33,118 nt of DNA, from assembly GCA_004552385.1 (NCBI GenBank), contig SFOL01000008.1, positions 1-33,118 on the forward strand, read 5' to 3'. The translations under genes were made by a program, and so were the position numbers. The notes beneath the pieces were generated by a model. The model did no database searches and had not been told where the DNA came from. It worked only from the letters and a program-made list of their open reading frames with translations. Below are positions 6,813 to 14,963 of the stretch, one piece after another. Source of the stretch: Bacteroidales bacterium (GTDB taxonomy: Bacteria > Bacteroidota > Bacteroidia > Bacteroidales > Marinilabiliaceae). Numbering within the stretch: the stretch's first letter is position 1; each line of letters opens with the position of its first letter.

Positions 6813-9146
6813 TTAGTCGTTAAGCGTAACGATGGACTCGGCTCCGTTTGGAAGCGAAACCTTCACAGTCACCCTGCCGGCACCGCCAGTACCTCTGATA
6901 ATGATCTGAGCGTTGCCCATAAAACTATCGATGGTGGCGGACATCCCGTTGCCGCCCGGCTCCGGTCTCTCTTGAGCTTTGAAGCCCGGGTCTCCATTGC
7001 CCCACCCGAGGATTTCCGCCGGGCCGGCCACCTTCACCATGAGCTTCTCGCAAGCATCGGGGACGAAACGACCTTTCTTGTCGAGGAGTGACGCATCGAT
7101 GACCACGCATTGCTGAGAACCGTTGATAGTATTTTTGCTCTGACAGAGACTAATGCTCGAAGCTCGGCCGGTGGTCTCGACCTTGACCGTCTTTACCCGT
7201 TTGCCACCCTTGAAGCCTCGGGCCTCAAGTCTGCCGGGCTTATAGGTGGTTTTCCAGACGAGGTGCCCGTCCTTTTCCATTTTTTGCCTGCCGAGGCTCT
7301 TTCCATCTTGAAAGAGCTCGACCTCGTCCATGTTGGAGTAGCACCAGACCTCGACGCTTTGCCCCTCCTTGCCTTTAAGGTTCCAATGAGGGAAGATGTG
7401 CAGAACCGGCTCCTCTGTCCATGCGGACTTAAGGTAGAAGGCCTCGTCTTTGGGGAAGCCGCAATAGTCAAGTATTCCGAACTGCGAGCCTGTGGCAGGC
7501 CACTTCATGGGATTGGGCTCGCCTCGATAGTCGAATCCTGTCCAATAGAAAAGCCCGGCGGCCCACCCGTTGTCGCGGTAGAACTTCCAGCCGCGGGCTA
7601 TGACGTTCTTCTCATGCCCCTCACGGCTCTCGCCCTCCATGTTTATGCTCTTCATCCAGCCGCGGAGCGAGTCGGTCTCATAGACATTGCGTGTGCCGCA
7701 AGCGCTTGTCTCCTCAGTGCCGACCACAACCCAATCGGGATAAGTCTTGTGCCGGTTGTACACATCGTTTTGGACGATATAGTTATAACCGTGAATGTCA
7801 ACCTGTTTCGTAAGACCGAACCCGCCAGAGTTTCCGTAGGTGTAGAGCCTGGTGTCATCGATCTTCCTTGCAAAGTCGATCATAGTGCGGGCAATCTTCT
7901 CGCCCTTGACATCGCTCTCAATCCACCACTCCTCATTGCCGATGCTCCAAAGGATCACGGAAGGGTGATTCCTGTCACGCTCAATCATCCTCTTAAGAAG
8001 GTCGAGATGCTCATTGTTAACGCCCATAAGCCTGTTCTCGTCAATTATGAGCATGCCGAGAGAGTCGCAAACATCGAGCATGGCGGGTGTACCCGGATTA
8101 TGCGAGAGACGGATGGCATTCATGCCCATCTCCTTGAGCTTATTGACCTTATAAACCCATAGGTCTTTAAGGAGCGCAGTGCCGACCCCCGCATGGTCGA
8201 GATGAAGGTCGGCGCCGACAAGTTCAAGAGGCTTACCATTGAGCTTAAAGCCATCAGTCGTGTCCCATTCCAAAGAGCGGAGGCCCACCTTGGTCTCGAC
8301 GGCGTCTTTGATCTGGCCATTAACAGCCAGTGTGGTTCGGAGAGTATAGAGGTAGGGGGAATCGACACTCCAAAGGCGCGGGTTGGCGACATTGAGAACG
8401 CCAGAGCCTCTCGCGACGACGTTGCCTTCGGCATCAACAAGTGAGTTCTCCACGGCATCGGTGGCTTTGACGTCGACAACAAGCCGGCCGTCGCCCCACT
8501 TGGCGAAGACGTCGTCAATATGGTGAACCCTGTCGCGCTTTACAAGCCAGACGTCGCGGTAGATGCCGGCACCCTCATAGTACCAGCCCTCCTCGGTCGA
8601 TGCGTCGCAGCGCACTGTAATGACATTGTCGCCGCCGTAGTTCAGATATTCGGCCAGATTGTAGACCTGGCGCGCATAGCCGCTGACCTCATGCCCGAGG
8701 TAGAAGCCGTTGCAGAAGACTTGCGCGTCACGGAAAACGCCTTCGAACTGTACATATATGTCACGTCCCTCATCTTCTTTGGGGATGGTGAAATGGTGCC
8801 TGTACCATCCAATGTTGTTTTGAGGATAGCGCCACCCTACTTGCTTATAGCCATGGGAGTGGCTCGCCTCGGCCGCAAAGGGGAGGTCAACGACCCAGTC
8901 GTGCGGGAGCGTGACCCGCTGCCAGGCGGAGTCGTTGAACGCCGGGTTGGCCGGACCTTGGTTTTGTCCGACAGCCTTGGTAAGATAGGTGAAGTATTCC
9001 GTGCCGTGCGAGAAATCGCGCTCCATGGACGCCGCGTCGCCAAGGGAGAACGTCCAATCGTCATTAATGAGATGGGTCTCTCGCTGCGCCAAAGCGGGCG
9101 TCAGGCAGGCAGAAAGAGCCAGAATGGTGTAAAGTGTTGTCCTCAT
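6813..9146 (-). CDS. secreted glycoside hydrolase family 2 beta-galactosidase
   Basis: Hydrolyses terminal beta-galactosides (or related GH2 substrates), most likely in the periplasm. The 777-residue protein has a signal peptide ending PALAQ (about residue 20). A sugar-binding jelly roll covers about 25-200 (IGWYRHHFTIP, FEGVFRDAQVFCNG, GGDNVITVR, YEGAGIYRDVWL) and an Ig-like domain precedes the TIM barrel at about 300-560. The acid/base is Glu405 in SIGNEEW and the nucleophile is probably Glu478 in VVVGTEETS. A DUF4982-like module (about 575-650, SNMDEVELFQDGKSLGRQ) and another beta domain finish the protein. No SusC/SusD or regulator is adjacent, so it is a solitary gene here. Exact substrate (galactoside, glucuronide or other) cannot be decided by reading. 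Confidence 0.93.
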   Translation of the reverse strand: MRTTLYTILALSACLTPALAQRETHLINDDWTFSLGDAASMERDFSHGTEYFTYLTKAVGQNQGPANPAFNDSAWQRVTLPHDWVVDLPFAAEASHSHGYKQVGWRYPQNNIGWYRHHFTIPKEDEGRDIYVQFEGVFRDAQVFCNGFYLGHEVSGYARQVYNLAEYLNYGGDNVITVRCDASTEEGWYYEGAGIYRDVWLVKRDRVHHIDDVFAKWGDGRLVVDVKATDAVENSLVDAEGNVVARGSGVLNVANPRLWSVDSPYLYTLRTTLAVNGQIKDAVETKVGLRSLEWDTTDGFKLNGKPLELVGADLHLDHAGVGTALLKDLWVYKVNKLKEMGMNAIRLSHNPGTPAMLDVCDSLGMLIIDENRLMGVNNEHLDLLKRMIERDRNHPSVILWSIGNEEWWIESDVKGEKIARTMIDFARKIDDTRLYTYGNSGGFGLTKQVDIHGYNYIVQNDVYNRHKTYPDWVVVGTEETSACGTRNVYETDSLRGWMKSINMEGESREGHEKNVIARGWKFYRDNGWAAGLFYWTGFDYRGEPNPMKWPATGSQFGILDYCGFPKDEAFYLKSAWTEEPVLHIFPHWNLKGKEGQSVEVWCYSNMDEVELFQDGKSLGRQKMEKDGHLVWKTTYKPGRLEARGFKGGKRVKTVKVETTGRASSISLCQSKNTINGSQQCVVIDASLLDKKGRFVPDACEKLMVKVAGPAEILGWGNGDPGFKAQERPEPGGNGMSATIDSFMGNAQIIIRGTGGAGRVTVKVSLPNGAESIVTLND

Positions 9147-9171
9147 TTTTCCGCATTGTAATTTATTGACG

Positions 9172-9179
9172 CAAATTTA
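9172..9179 (-). promoter_or_regulatory. -7 box of the beta-galactosidase gene (TAAATTTG)
   Basis: It matches TAnnTTTG 25 bases before the start codon. No clear -33 TTG is present at the expected distance. Confidence 0.5.
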
Positions 9180-9298
9180 ACAATGGCGGGAGTGCGTAAG
9201 GGTATCGGAATGTTAACAAGACAAGTCGTTCCGCGTGTGCGATGAACACAATTTAAAGAAAAGGAAAGGCGCCGAACCCCGCAACACCCGTAACGGGT

Positions 9299-10048
9299 TT
9301 ACTTTCCCATCTTCATAATCCTCACGGCGGAAGACATGAAAGCGTTGAGCTCGGGGCAGTCGGACTTAAGTATGTCGTCTTGCGTGCCCTCCCACTTCTT
9401 ATGCCCGGACTCGATGAAGACGATGTGCTCACCGATCGTGAAGACAGAGTTCATGTCGTGAGTGTTGATGATTGTGGTGATGCCGGACTCGTGCGTGATC
9501 TCTGATATTAGCGAGTCGATGACTCCGCTGGTGACGGGGTCAAGCCCCGAGTTGGGCTCATCGCAGAAAAGGTATCTCGGCTCTTGGACGATCGCCCTGG
9601 CTATGGCGACTCGCTTTTGCATGCCCCCAGAGATCTGCGCTGGGAAGAGGCTGTCGGCAGTCGCCTCGAGATTGACTCGCCTAAGACACTCTTTAGCCCT
9701 CTTGTCTCGTTCGGCGGCAGTGAGATTTGAGAACATGTCGAGCGGGAAGCGCACATTCTCAAGCACCGTCATATAGTCGAAAAGAGCCGAACCTTGGAAG
9801 ATCATGCCGATCTCCTGTCTCAGCTTGAGCCGTTCGCGCCGTCCCATGCGCGTGGTGTCGCGCCCGTCATAGAGAATGGCTCCGAGCTCGACCTCGTAAA
9901 GACCCACGAGGCTCTTGAGGAGCACAGTCTTGCCCGAGCCGCTCTTGCCTATGATAAGGTTTGTCTTGCCATCCTCAAAAGTGGAGGAGACCCCGTGCAT
10001 GACAGTGCGGCCGTTGAAAGTCTTGAATATGTCTTTCGCCTCAATCAC
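9299..10048 (-). CDS. mlaF: MlaF-type ABC transporter ATP-binding protein
   Basis: ATPase of a phospholipid/lipid transporter of the Mla/MCE class, on the cytoplasmic face of the inner membrane. All ABC motifs are present in 249 residues: Walker A GKSGSGKT (about 34-41), Q-loop in MIFQGSALFD, signature ISGGMQKR, Walker B YLFCDEP and the switch His in NTHD. The GSALFD sequence after the Q-loop is characteristic of MlaF. The start codon is GTG: the frame is open back to the stop of the preceding permease gene, but no ATG occurs before residue 17, which is inside the domain. It follows mlaE after 39 bases in one operon. No MCE-domain gene (MlaD) is nearby. Confidence 0.94.
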   Translation of the reverse strand: MIEAKDIFKTFNGRTVMHGVSSTFEDGKTNLIIGKSGSGKTVLLKSLVGLYEVELGAILYDGRDTTRMGRRERLKLRQEIGMIFQGSALFDYMTVLENVRFPLDMFSNLTAAERDKRAKECLRRVNLEATADSLFPAQISGGMQKRVAIARAIVQEPRYLFCDEPNSGLDPVTSGVIDSLISEITHESGITTIINTHDMNSVFTIGEHIVFIESGHKKWEGTQDDILKSDCPELNAFMSSAVRIMKMGK

Positions 10049-10087
10049 AATAATTTGCCAATTATAGTTCCCGACAGCCGAGTCCTG

Positions 10088-10837
10088 CTACGTCAGCATG
10101 AGCTGAGTGACCAGCAGGTTGACCATAAGGATGGAGATGCAGCTGACGACGACGCTCTTGGTTGAAGCCCTGCCGACATCGAGAGCGCCGCCACTGACAT
10201 TGTAGCCGAAAAAGGAAGAGACGCTGGCTATGATGAAAGCGAAGAGCGTGCTCTTGAACAGCGAGTAGAAAATGTAGAAAGACTTGAAGGTGAAGTGGAG
10301 GCCGTATACGAAGTCGTCAGACGGGACCATGCCGGTGGCTAAGCCGGAGACCCAACCGCCCACGATGCCAATGCACATGGAATAGCAGACGAGCAGGGGG
10401 ACGGAGATGACCATGGCGAGGACCTTGGGCGCGGCGAGAAAGGCCGCCGAGTTGATGCCCATGATGTCGAGGGCGTCAATCTGCTCAGTAATCCGCATAG
10501 TGCCAATCTCGGACGAGATGTTGCTGCCGACCTTTCCGGCCAGGATGAGGCAAACGATGGTGGACGAGAACTCGAGCACTATGGTCTCGCGGCTGGCGTA
10601 GCCTATGGTGTAGGTCGGGATGAAGGGGTTGTCGAGATTGTTCGCCATCTGGATGGTGACGACGGCCCCGACGAAGAAAGAAATGAGCGTCACGATGCCG
10701 AGCGAGTCGACCCCGAGTTTGTATATCTCCTGGAGAGTGCGCTGGCCGAATACGCTCCATTTCTCCGGCTTGGACAAGACTTGCCACATGAAGCGGCAAT
10801 AACGTCCCAGGAGGTCGAAAGCCTGCCCAATGATCAT
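10088..10837 (-). CDS. mlaE: MlaE-type ABC transporter permease
   Basis: Inner-membrane permease partner of the MlaF ATPase. The 249-residue protein has an N-terminal amphipathic stretch and about five membrane segments. Typical MlaE features are GVDSLGIVTLISFFVGAVV, ETIVLEFSSTIVCLILAGKVGSNISSEIGTMRITEQIDAL and the LAAPKVLAMVISVPLL segment. The ATG overlaps the stop of the upstream MscS-type gene in an ATGA arrangement, indicating coupled translation. Confidence 0.95.
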   Translation of the reverse strand: MIIGQAFDLLGRYCRFMWQVLSKPEKWSVFGQRTLQEIYKLGVDSLGIVTLISFFVGAVVTIQMANNLDNPFIPTYTIGYASRETIVLEFSSTIVCLILAGKVGSNISSEIGTMRITEQIDALDIMGINSAAFLAAPKVLAMVISVPLLVCYSMCIGIVGGWVSGLATGMVPSDDFVYGLHFTFKSFYIFYSLFKSTLFAFIIASVSSFFGYNVSGGALDVGRASTKSVVVSCISILMVNLLVTQLMLT

Positions 10838-12186
10838 GCCTTGGCCCCCTCGGCGGGACGCGGCCCCTGCTCAATGGCGCGGATGGAGGCCATGACGGGT
10901 TCAGACAATAGCTCGGGCGCCCCGGACTTGCTACTGGCCACCTGGTAGGGTCGGAGACCGAAGATGGATAGGACGGCAATCATGTGGTCCATGAGCTGTG
11001 ATATGATGGCCTCGTGCTCGGGCCAGACCTTGGTCTTGGTGAAGCAGTAGAGCTCGACGGGCATGCCGTATTGTGTGGGCTGGAGGTATCGCACCATGAG
11101 ATTCATGCGGATGGAGTCGTCGGGGTCGTGTATCTGCGGATTGCGCAGCAGATAGGCGTACATGTATTCGCGGAAGAGCGTCAGGTTGGTGAGTTGATCC
11201 TGATAACCCGCGTCATTGTTCTTTCGGCGTTCGAAGAAGTTGAAGAGCTCGGGCATCCGCGCGAAATGCGTCTCTTCGTCGGGCGTGACGAAACGCACCG
11301 TGTCCATGTCGATGCACAAAGAGCGGTTGAGCCTGCGCCCGGCGCTCTCGCTCATGCCCTTCCAGTTGGTGAAAGAGTCGGATAGCAGAGTCGAGGGCGG
11401 GACGGTTGTTATCGTGTTGTCCCAGTTTCGGATCTTGACGGTGTTGAGGTTCATCTCGATGACGACGCCGTTGGCCGAGGCCTTTGGCACGACGATCCAG
11501 TCACCCACGGCCACCATATTGTTGGCAGAGAGCTGAATGCCCGAGACGAGGCTCTGGATGGTCTCCTTGAAGACGAGAGACATGATGGCAGCCGACGCGC
11601 CGAGGCCCGCAAGGAGTGTTGACGGGTTCTTATTGATGATGACGGAGATCATAATGATGACCATCAGTATGAAAATGACGTAGGAGGAGAGCTGCTTGAT
11701 GCTCTTGAGCGACTGCACCTTCGGATATTTGAACGCGATGAAGTCGAAGAGCGAGTCGATGATCGCCAAGACGAAGCGGCCCCACATGAGCGTCATGTAG
11801 AGGTAGACGAAGCGTCCGTAGACGACGTAGAGGAGGTTGTCGTCGCCCGTCTTCATGGCAAGCATGAAAGCGGTGAGCGAGGAGATGGACGGTATGTAAG
11901 CCGCCCGGGTGAGCACCTTGGTGTTAAGCAAATAGTCATCCCATTCGACCTTGGTCCGCTTGACGATGGAGCCCACCACCCTCAGGAAAATGAACTTCGA
12001 CATGTAGAAAATGCCGATGGATATGATTGACGAAATGACAATCATTATGAGAGTGGAGACCATGCCTGACGCATTATCCACTCCACACGCATGCAAAATC
12101 CAGTTGGCGAAATCCACGAACGCCCCGTGCGTGTTGGGGACGTTTTGAACGATGCCTGGCGCCATGTTGCTAACCTCGTTACTCAT
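10834..12186 (-). CDS. MscS-family mechanosensitive channel (YbdG-like)
   Basis: Inner-membrane tension-gated channel that protects against hypo-osmotic shock. The 450-residue protein has several N-terminal membrane helices (about 45-190). The pore-lining TM3 and beta domain lie at about 190-290: LAGLGASAAIMSLVFKETIQSLVSGIQLSANNM, VGDWIVVPKASANGVVIEMNLNTVKIRNWDNTI and SDSFTNWKGMSESAGRRLNRSL. The last block is typical of the YbdG subgroup. A soluble C-terminal domain follows. It overlaps mlaE by 4 bases and starts 54 bases after rlpA, so it belongs to an envelope-related operon. Confidence 0.93.
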   Translation of the reverse strand: MSNEVSNMAPGIVQNVPNTHGAFVDFANWILHACGVDNASGMVSTLIMIVISSIISIGIFYMSKFIFLRVVGSIVKRTKVEWDDYLLNTKVLTRAAYIPSISSLTAFMLAMKTGDDNLLYVVYGRFVYLYMTLMWGRFVLAIIDSLFDFIAFKYPKVQSLKSIKQLSSYVIFILMVIIMISVIINKNPSTLLAGLGASAAIMSLVFKETIQSLVSGIQLSANNMVAVGDWIVVPKASANGVVIEMNLNTVKIRNWDNTITTVPPSTLLSDSFTNWKGMSESAGRRLNRSLCIDMDTVRFVTPDEETHFARMPELFNFFERRKNNDAGYQDQLTNLTLFREYMYAYLLRNPQIHDPDDSIRMNLMVRYLQPTQYGMPVELYCFTKTKVWPEHEAIISQLMDHMIAVLSIFGLRPYQVASSKSGAPELLSEPVMASIRAIEQGPRPAEGAKA

Positions 12187-12240
12187 CTGCTTGTACTATC
12201 GTTTTCTTTTGACATCATCACCATGCCGCGCCTCCCCACC

Positions 12241-12771
12241 CTATGGGGTGCTAATGACCTCCATGGTGCAGTTGATCACTCCGGCCTGAATCATGCCGAG
12301 CTTCTCGGCCGCGGCACGGCTCACGTCAACAATGCGTCCCGCCTTGAACGGGCCTCGGTCGTTAATGCGCACATCGACGCTTTTGCCGTTGGCGGTGTTG
12401 GTAACCCTGACCACGGAGCCGAACGGGAGTGTCTGGTGCGCGCCCGTCATCTTTCTCTTGTCATACTTCTCGCCGCTGGCGGTGGCCCTGCCGTGGAACT
12501 TGTCAGCATAATAAGAGGCCTGCCCCTTTTCGACCTTGCCGGTCGTCTTTTTCGCTGAAGAAGAGGAGGACGATGACGAGCCGCCGGTCTTGCCTTTCGT
12601 CTGGTTAGAGACTTTAGACGTCGAGGTCTTGCCTTTCGTTGACGTGGAGAGGTGGGTTGACCCTTTGGGCGTGATTTTGCCTCCCGAGCAGCCGCCCATG
12701 GAGGCGAGAGCCGCGGCCGCAGTCAGAGCCCAAAGTAAAGATGTGAGCCTGTTCTTGAACTTCAGTGACAT
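12241..12771 (-). CDS. rlpA: RlpA-family septal ring lipoprotein
   Basis: Peptidoglycan-binding or lytic transglycosylase-like lipoprotein. The start at 12771 (MSLKFKN) gives 176 residues; a start 36 bases upstream would put a non-signal extension in front. The signal peptide leads to Cys28 (ASMGGC), a slightly unusual lipobox with Met at -3. A Lys/Ser/Thr-rich linker (about 30-82) includes a run of eight serines. The double-psi beta-barrel domain (about 84-172) carries GQASYYADKFHGRATASGE, GAHQTLPFGS and INDRGPFKAGRIVDVS, including the His and Asp thought to be catalytic. There is no C-terminal SPOR domain, so septal targeting by SPOR is absent. Confidence 0.92.
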   Translation of the reverse strand: MSLKFKNRLTSLLWALTAAAALASMGGCSGGKITPKGSTHLSTSTKGKTSTSKVSNQTKGKTGGSSSSSSSSAKKTTGKVEKGQASYYADKFHGRATASGEKYDKRKMTGAHQTLPFGSVVRVTNTANGKSVDVRINDRGPFKAGRIVDVSRAAAEKLGMIQAGVINCTMEVISTP

Positions 12772-12813
12772 CTGGGGAAACTTTACGTGGTGACTCAAAA
12801 AGGCCATATCACT

Positions 12814-13413
12814 CTACAGGGTGTTCATTTTGCAAATGTACTTGCCTACGATGTCGAACTCGATGTTCACCACCCCGCCCTCGGCGAGCTGTCCGAAGTT
12901 GGTGTGATCATGGGTGTAAGGGATTATGGCAACGGAGAAACCGTCCGCCTCGCTGTCGACCACCGTGAGGCTGACCCCGTTGACGCACACCGAGCCTTTC
13001 TCGACGGTAAAGTAGCCCTGCTTGGCCTTGGCGGCTGGCACGTCGTACTTGAAATAGTACCTCCAGCTGCCGTCGTCCTCCACGACCTTGACGCACTTAG
13101 CTGTGGCGTCGACATGGCCTTGGACGATGTGCCCGTCGAGCCTGCCGTTCATGACCATGCTGCGCTCGACGTTAACCTTGTCTCCGACCTTGAGCAGCCC
13201 GAGGTTCGAACGTTGCAGGGTCTCGGCCATGGCCGTCACGGTGTATTCGCCGCCATCAATGGCCACGACGGTGAGGCAAACGCCGTTGTGCGCCACGCTT
13301 TGGTCAATTTTCAGTTCACCTGAGAAAGCGCAACTGAGGGTAAGGTGCACATTGCCACCTTCTTTGCGGACGCCGGTCACAACAGCCGAGTCCTCCACTA
13401 TGCCAGAAAACAT
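12814..13413 (-). CDS. ribE: riboflavin synthase, alpha subunit
   Basis: Dismutates two 6,7-dimethyl-8-ribityllumazine molecules to riboflavin, the last step of the pathway; cytoplasmic trimer. The start MFSGIVE at 13413 is the canonical N-terminus of the family and gives 199 residues, the usual size. The two homologous lumazine-binding barrels are visible: NGVCLTVVAIDGGEYTV with GHIVQGHVD, and the second copy NGVSLTVVDSE with IPYTHDHTNF. No other rib gene is adjacent. It heads a run of same-strand envelope genes; co-transcription with rlpA (42-base gap) is possible. Confidence 0.97.
   Translation of the reverse strand: MFSGIVEDSAVVTGVRKEGGNVHLTLSCAFSGELKIDQSVAHNGVCLTVVAIDGGEYTVTAMAETLQRSNLGLLKVGDKVNVERSMVMNGRLDGHIVQGHVDATAKCVKVVEDDGSWRYYFKYDVPAAKAKQGYFTVEKGSVCVNGVSLTVVDSEADGFSVAIIPYTHDHTNFGQLAEGGVVNIEFDIVGKYICKMNTL
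12833..12840 (-). promoter_or_regulatory. possible internal -7 box ahead of rlpA (TACATTTG)
   Basis: It matches TAnnTTTG inside the last codons of ribE, 62 bases before the rlpA start. No matching -33 element is seen. Confidence 0.3.
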
Positions 13414-13475
13414 TACGTATGGGTCAGAATGAAAATAAAAAACACAGGCGCACGGCGCACAGCCCGCACGCGGCG

Positions 13476-13483
13476 CAAATATA
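13476..13483 (-). promoter_or_regulatory. -7 box of ribE (TATATTTG)
   Basis: Matches TAnnTTTG 63 bases before the ribE start, on the minus strand. The -33 element is not clear. Confidence 0.5.
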
Positions 13484-13669
13484 CTTAACTTTTCGGTTCT
13501 TACGCCATTATGGCCACCAGAGGAGGGCGACGACGCGGAAGGCCCGCGTTGCCCACGGGCCGGAGGGCGAGGCGTGTCGAACGTCAGTATTTCCCTTAAA
13601 AGACCGCATAAGAGCGGCTCGCTGTGGCTAAAAAGCGAGTGGCGGATGACACACCGCGGAAAAAAATCG

Positions 13670-13677
13670 TACTTTTG
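13670..13677 (+). promoter_or_regulatory. -7 box of ilvE (TACTTTTG)
   Basis: Matches TAnnTTTG 40 bases before the ilvE ATG. The leader is A-rich, as is usual for Bacteroidetes translation starts. Confidence 0.5.
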
Positions 13678-13717
13678 GAAAAAATCATACCAAAGAGAGA
13701 CACATACATCAATTATT

Positions 13718-14743
13718 ATGGACAATAATAGCATTGATTGGGGCAAACTCGGCTTCGGCTACATGAAGTCGGACTATAACGTGCGCTGTTATTACCGCGA
13801 CGGGAAATGGGGCGAGATAGAGGTGTCGAGCGACGAGAACATCTCCATCCACATGGCATCCACCTGTCTTCACTACGGGCAGGAGGGATTCGAGGGCATG
13901 AAGGCCTTCCGCGGCAAGGACGGGCGCATCAGGGTGTTCCGCATGGACGAGAACGCCAAGAGGCTTCAGCGCACGAGCGACGGCGTCATGATGGCCAAGC
14001 TCCCGGTAGAGAAGTTCGAGGAGGCTGTCCGCAAGGTAGTGATGCTCAACGAGCGATTCGTCCCGCCATATGAGAGCGGCTGCTCGCTTTACATCCGCCC
14101 GCTCTTGATAGGCATCTCGCCCCGCATAGGCGTTGGCGCCTCGTCCGAATACCTGTTCCTGATCTTTGTCCAGCCCGTCGGCCCATATTTCAAAGACGGG
14201 TTCAAGGCCACGCCGGTTGTCATCCTCCGCGGCTACGACCGCGCCGCGCCCCTTGGCACAGGCACCATAAAGGTTGGCGGCAACTACGCGGCCAGCCTCG
14301 TGCCAGGCGACATGGGTCACAAGATGGGCTACTCGGCAGTGCTGTATCTCGACGCTAAGCAGAAGAAGTACGTCGACGAGTGCGGCCCCGCCAACTTCTT
14401 CGGCATCAAGGACGGCAAATACATCACCCCGAAGTCGACATCCATACTTCCTTCCATAACGAACATGAGCCTCCAACAGCTGGCCACCGACATGGGGCTG
14501 ACCGTGGAGAGGCGCCAGATACCCGAGGAGGAGCTCGCCACATTCGAGGAGGCGGCGGAGTGCGGCACGGCGGCCGTCATCAGCCCGATATCCAAGATTG
14601 ACGACCTGGACATGAAGAAGACCTACGAGTATTGCAAAGACGGCAAGCCCGGCCCCGTATGCACGGAGCTTTACCACAAGCTGCGCGCCATACAGTATGG
14701 CGATGAGCCGGACAAGTACGGTTGGGTCAAGATAATAGAGTAA
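13718..14743 (+). CDS. ilvE: branched-chain amino acid aminotransferase
   Basis: PLP enzyme that makes leucine, isoleucine and valine from their 2-oxo acids; fold-type IV, cytoplasmic. The start MDNNSIDWGKLGFGY at 13718 gives 341 residues, the usual size of this class; an in-frame start 144 bases earlier would run through the promoter. The Schiff-base Lys is Lys185 in GTIKVGGNYAAS. Other family blocks are LHYGQEGFEGMKAF, SLYIRPLLIG, ECGPANFFGIKDG and ECGTAAVISPI. It is monocistronic, with its own promoter box and a strong terminator. Confidence 0.97.
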   Translation: MDNNSIDWGKLGFGYMKSDYNVRCYYRDGKWGEIEVSSDENISIHMASTCLHYGQEGFEGMKAFRGKDGRIRVFRMDENAKRLQRTSDGVMMAKLPVEKFEEAVRKVVMLNERFVPPYESGCSLYIRPLLIGISPRIGVGASSEYLFLIFVQPVGPYFKDGFKATPVVILRGYDRAAPLGTGTIKVGGNYAASLVPGDMGHKMGYSAVLYLDAKQKKYVDECGPANFFGIKDGKYITPKSTSILPSITNMSLQQLATDMGLTVERRQIPEEELATFEEAAECGTAAVISPISKIDDLDMKKTYEYCKDGKPGPVCTELYHKLRAIQYGDEPDKYGWVKIIE

Positions 14744-14767
14744 AGCGGCACGACCGCTACGACCAAC

Positions 14768-14816
14768 GCGGAGGCGCACGGGACACACACCGCGCGCCTC
14801 CGCTCTTTTTGTTTTT
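14768..14816 (+). terminator. intrinsic terminator of ilvE
   Basis: Stem GCGGAGGCGC (14768-14777) pairs with 14794-14803, followed by TCTTTTTGTTTTT. Confidence 0.93.
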
Positions 14817-14896
14817 ATGGTTGCGGCTGGCCCAGAAGCCCGACCGCGACGAGCCTGGCGAAGCGTAAGCGCAACCACGAGACTCGCAGGACGATA

Positions 14897-14922
14897 TTTG
14901 TAAAAAAAAAACACTATTTTTG
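14897..14922 (+). promoter_or_regulatory. promoter of the KS-ACP-oxidoreductase operon with an A10 spacer tract
   Basis: A TATTTTTG box (14915-14922) fits TAnnTTTG, 41 bases before the synthase ATG. A TTTG at 14897-14900 could serve as -33 element, but the spacing is only 14 bases instead of 19-21, and 10 of those bases are a run of A (14902-14911). Confidence 0.5.
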
Positions 14923-14963
14923 CGCGAAGGTGCCGAGGCGCCATAGATCACCTACAGAAGACA

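Larger units (their letters stand above)
13414..13717. other. divergent promoter region between ribE and ilvE
   Basis: 304 bases without a gene. It holds the two outward-facing -7 boxes listed separately and a GC-rich middle. I see no FMN riboswitch signature before ribE. Confidence 0.6.

Noticed and set aside
7110..8162. 350-codon plus-strand frame opposite the beta-galactosidase
   Set aside because: Shadow of the GH2 gene, whose catalytic motifs read cleanly on the minus strand.
9299..13413. FMN riboswitch or complete rib operon around ribE
   Set aside because: The ribE leader is short, shows no RFN-like conserved segments, and no other riboflavin gene is adjacent.
13709..14944. 411-codon open frame on the minus strand opposite ilvE
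   Set aside because: Its sequence has no family pattern and it is fully antisense to a well-supported aminotransferase; long antisense frames are expected in GC-rich DNA.
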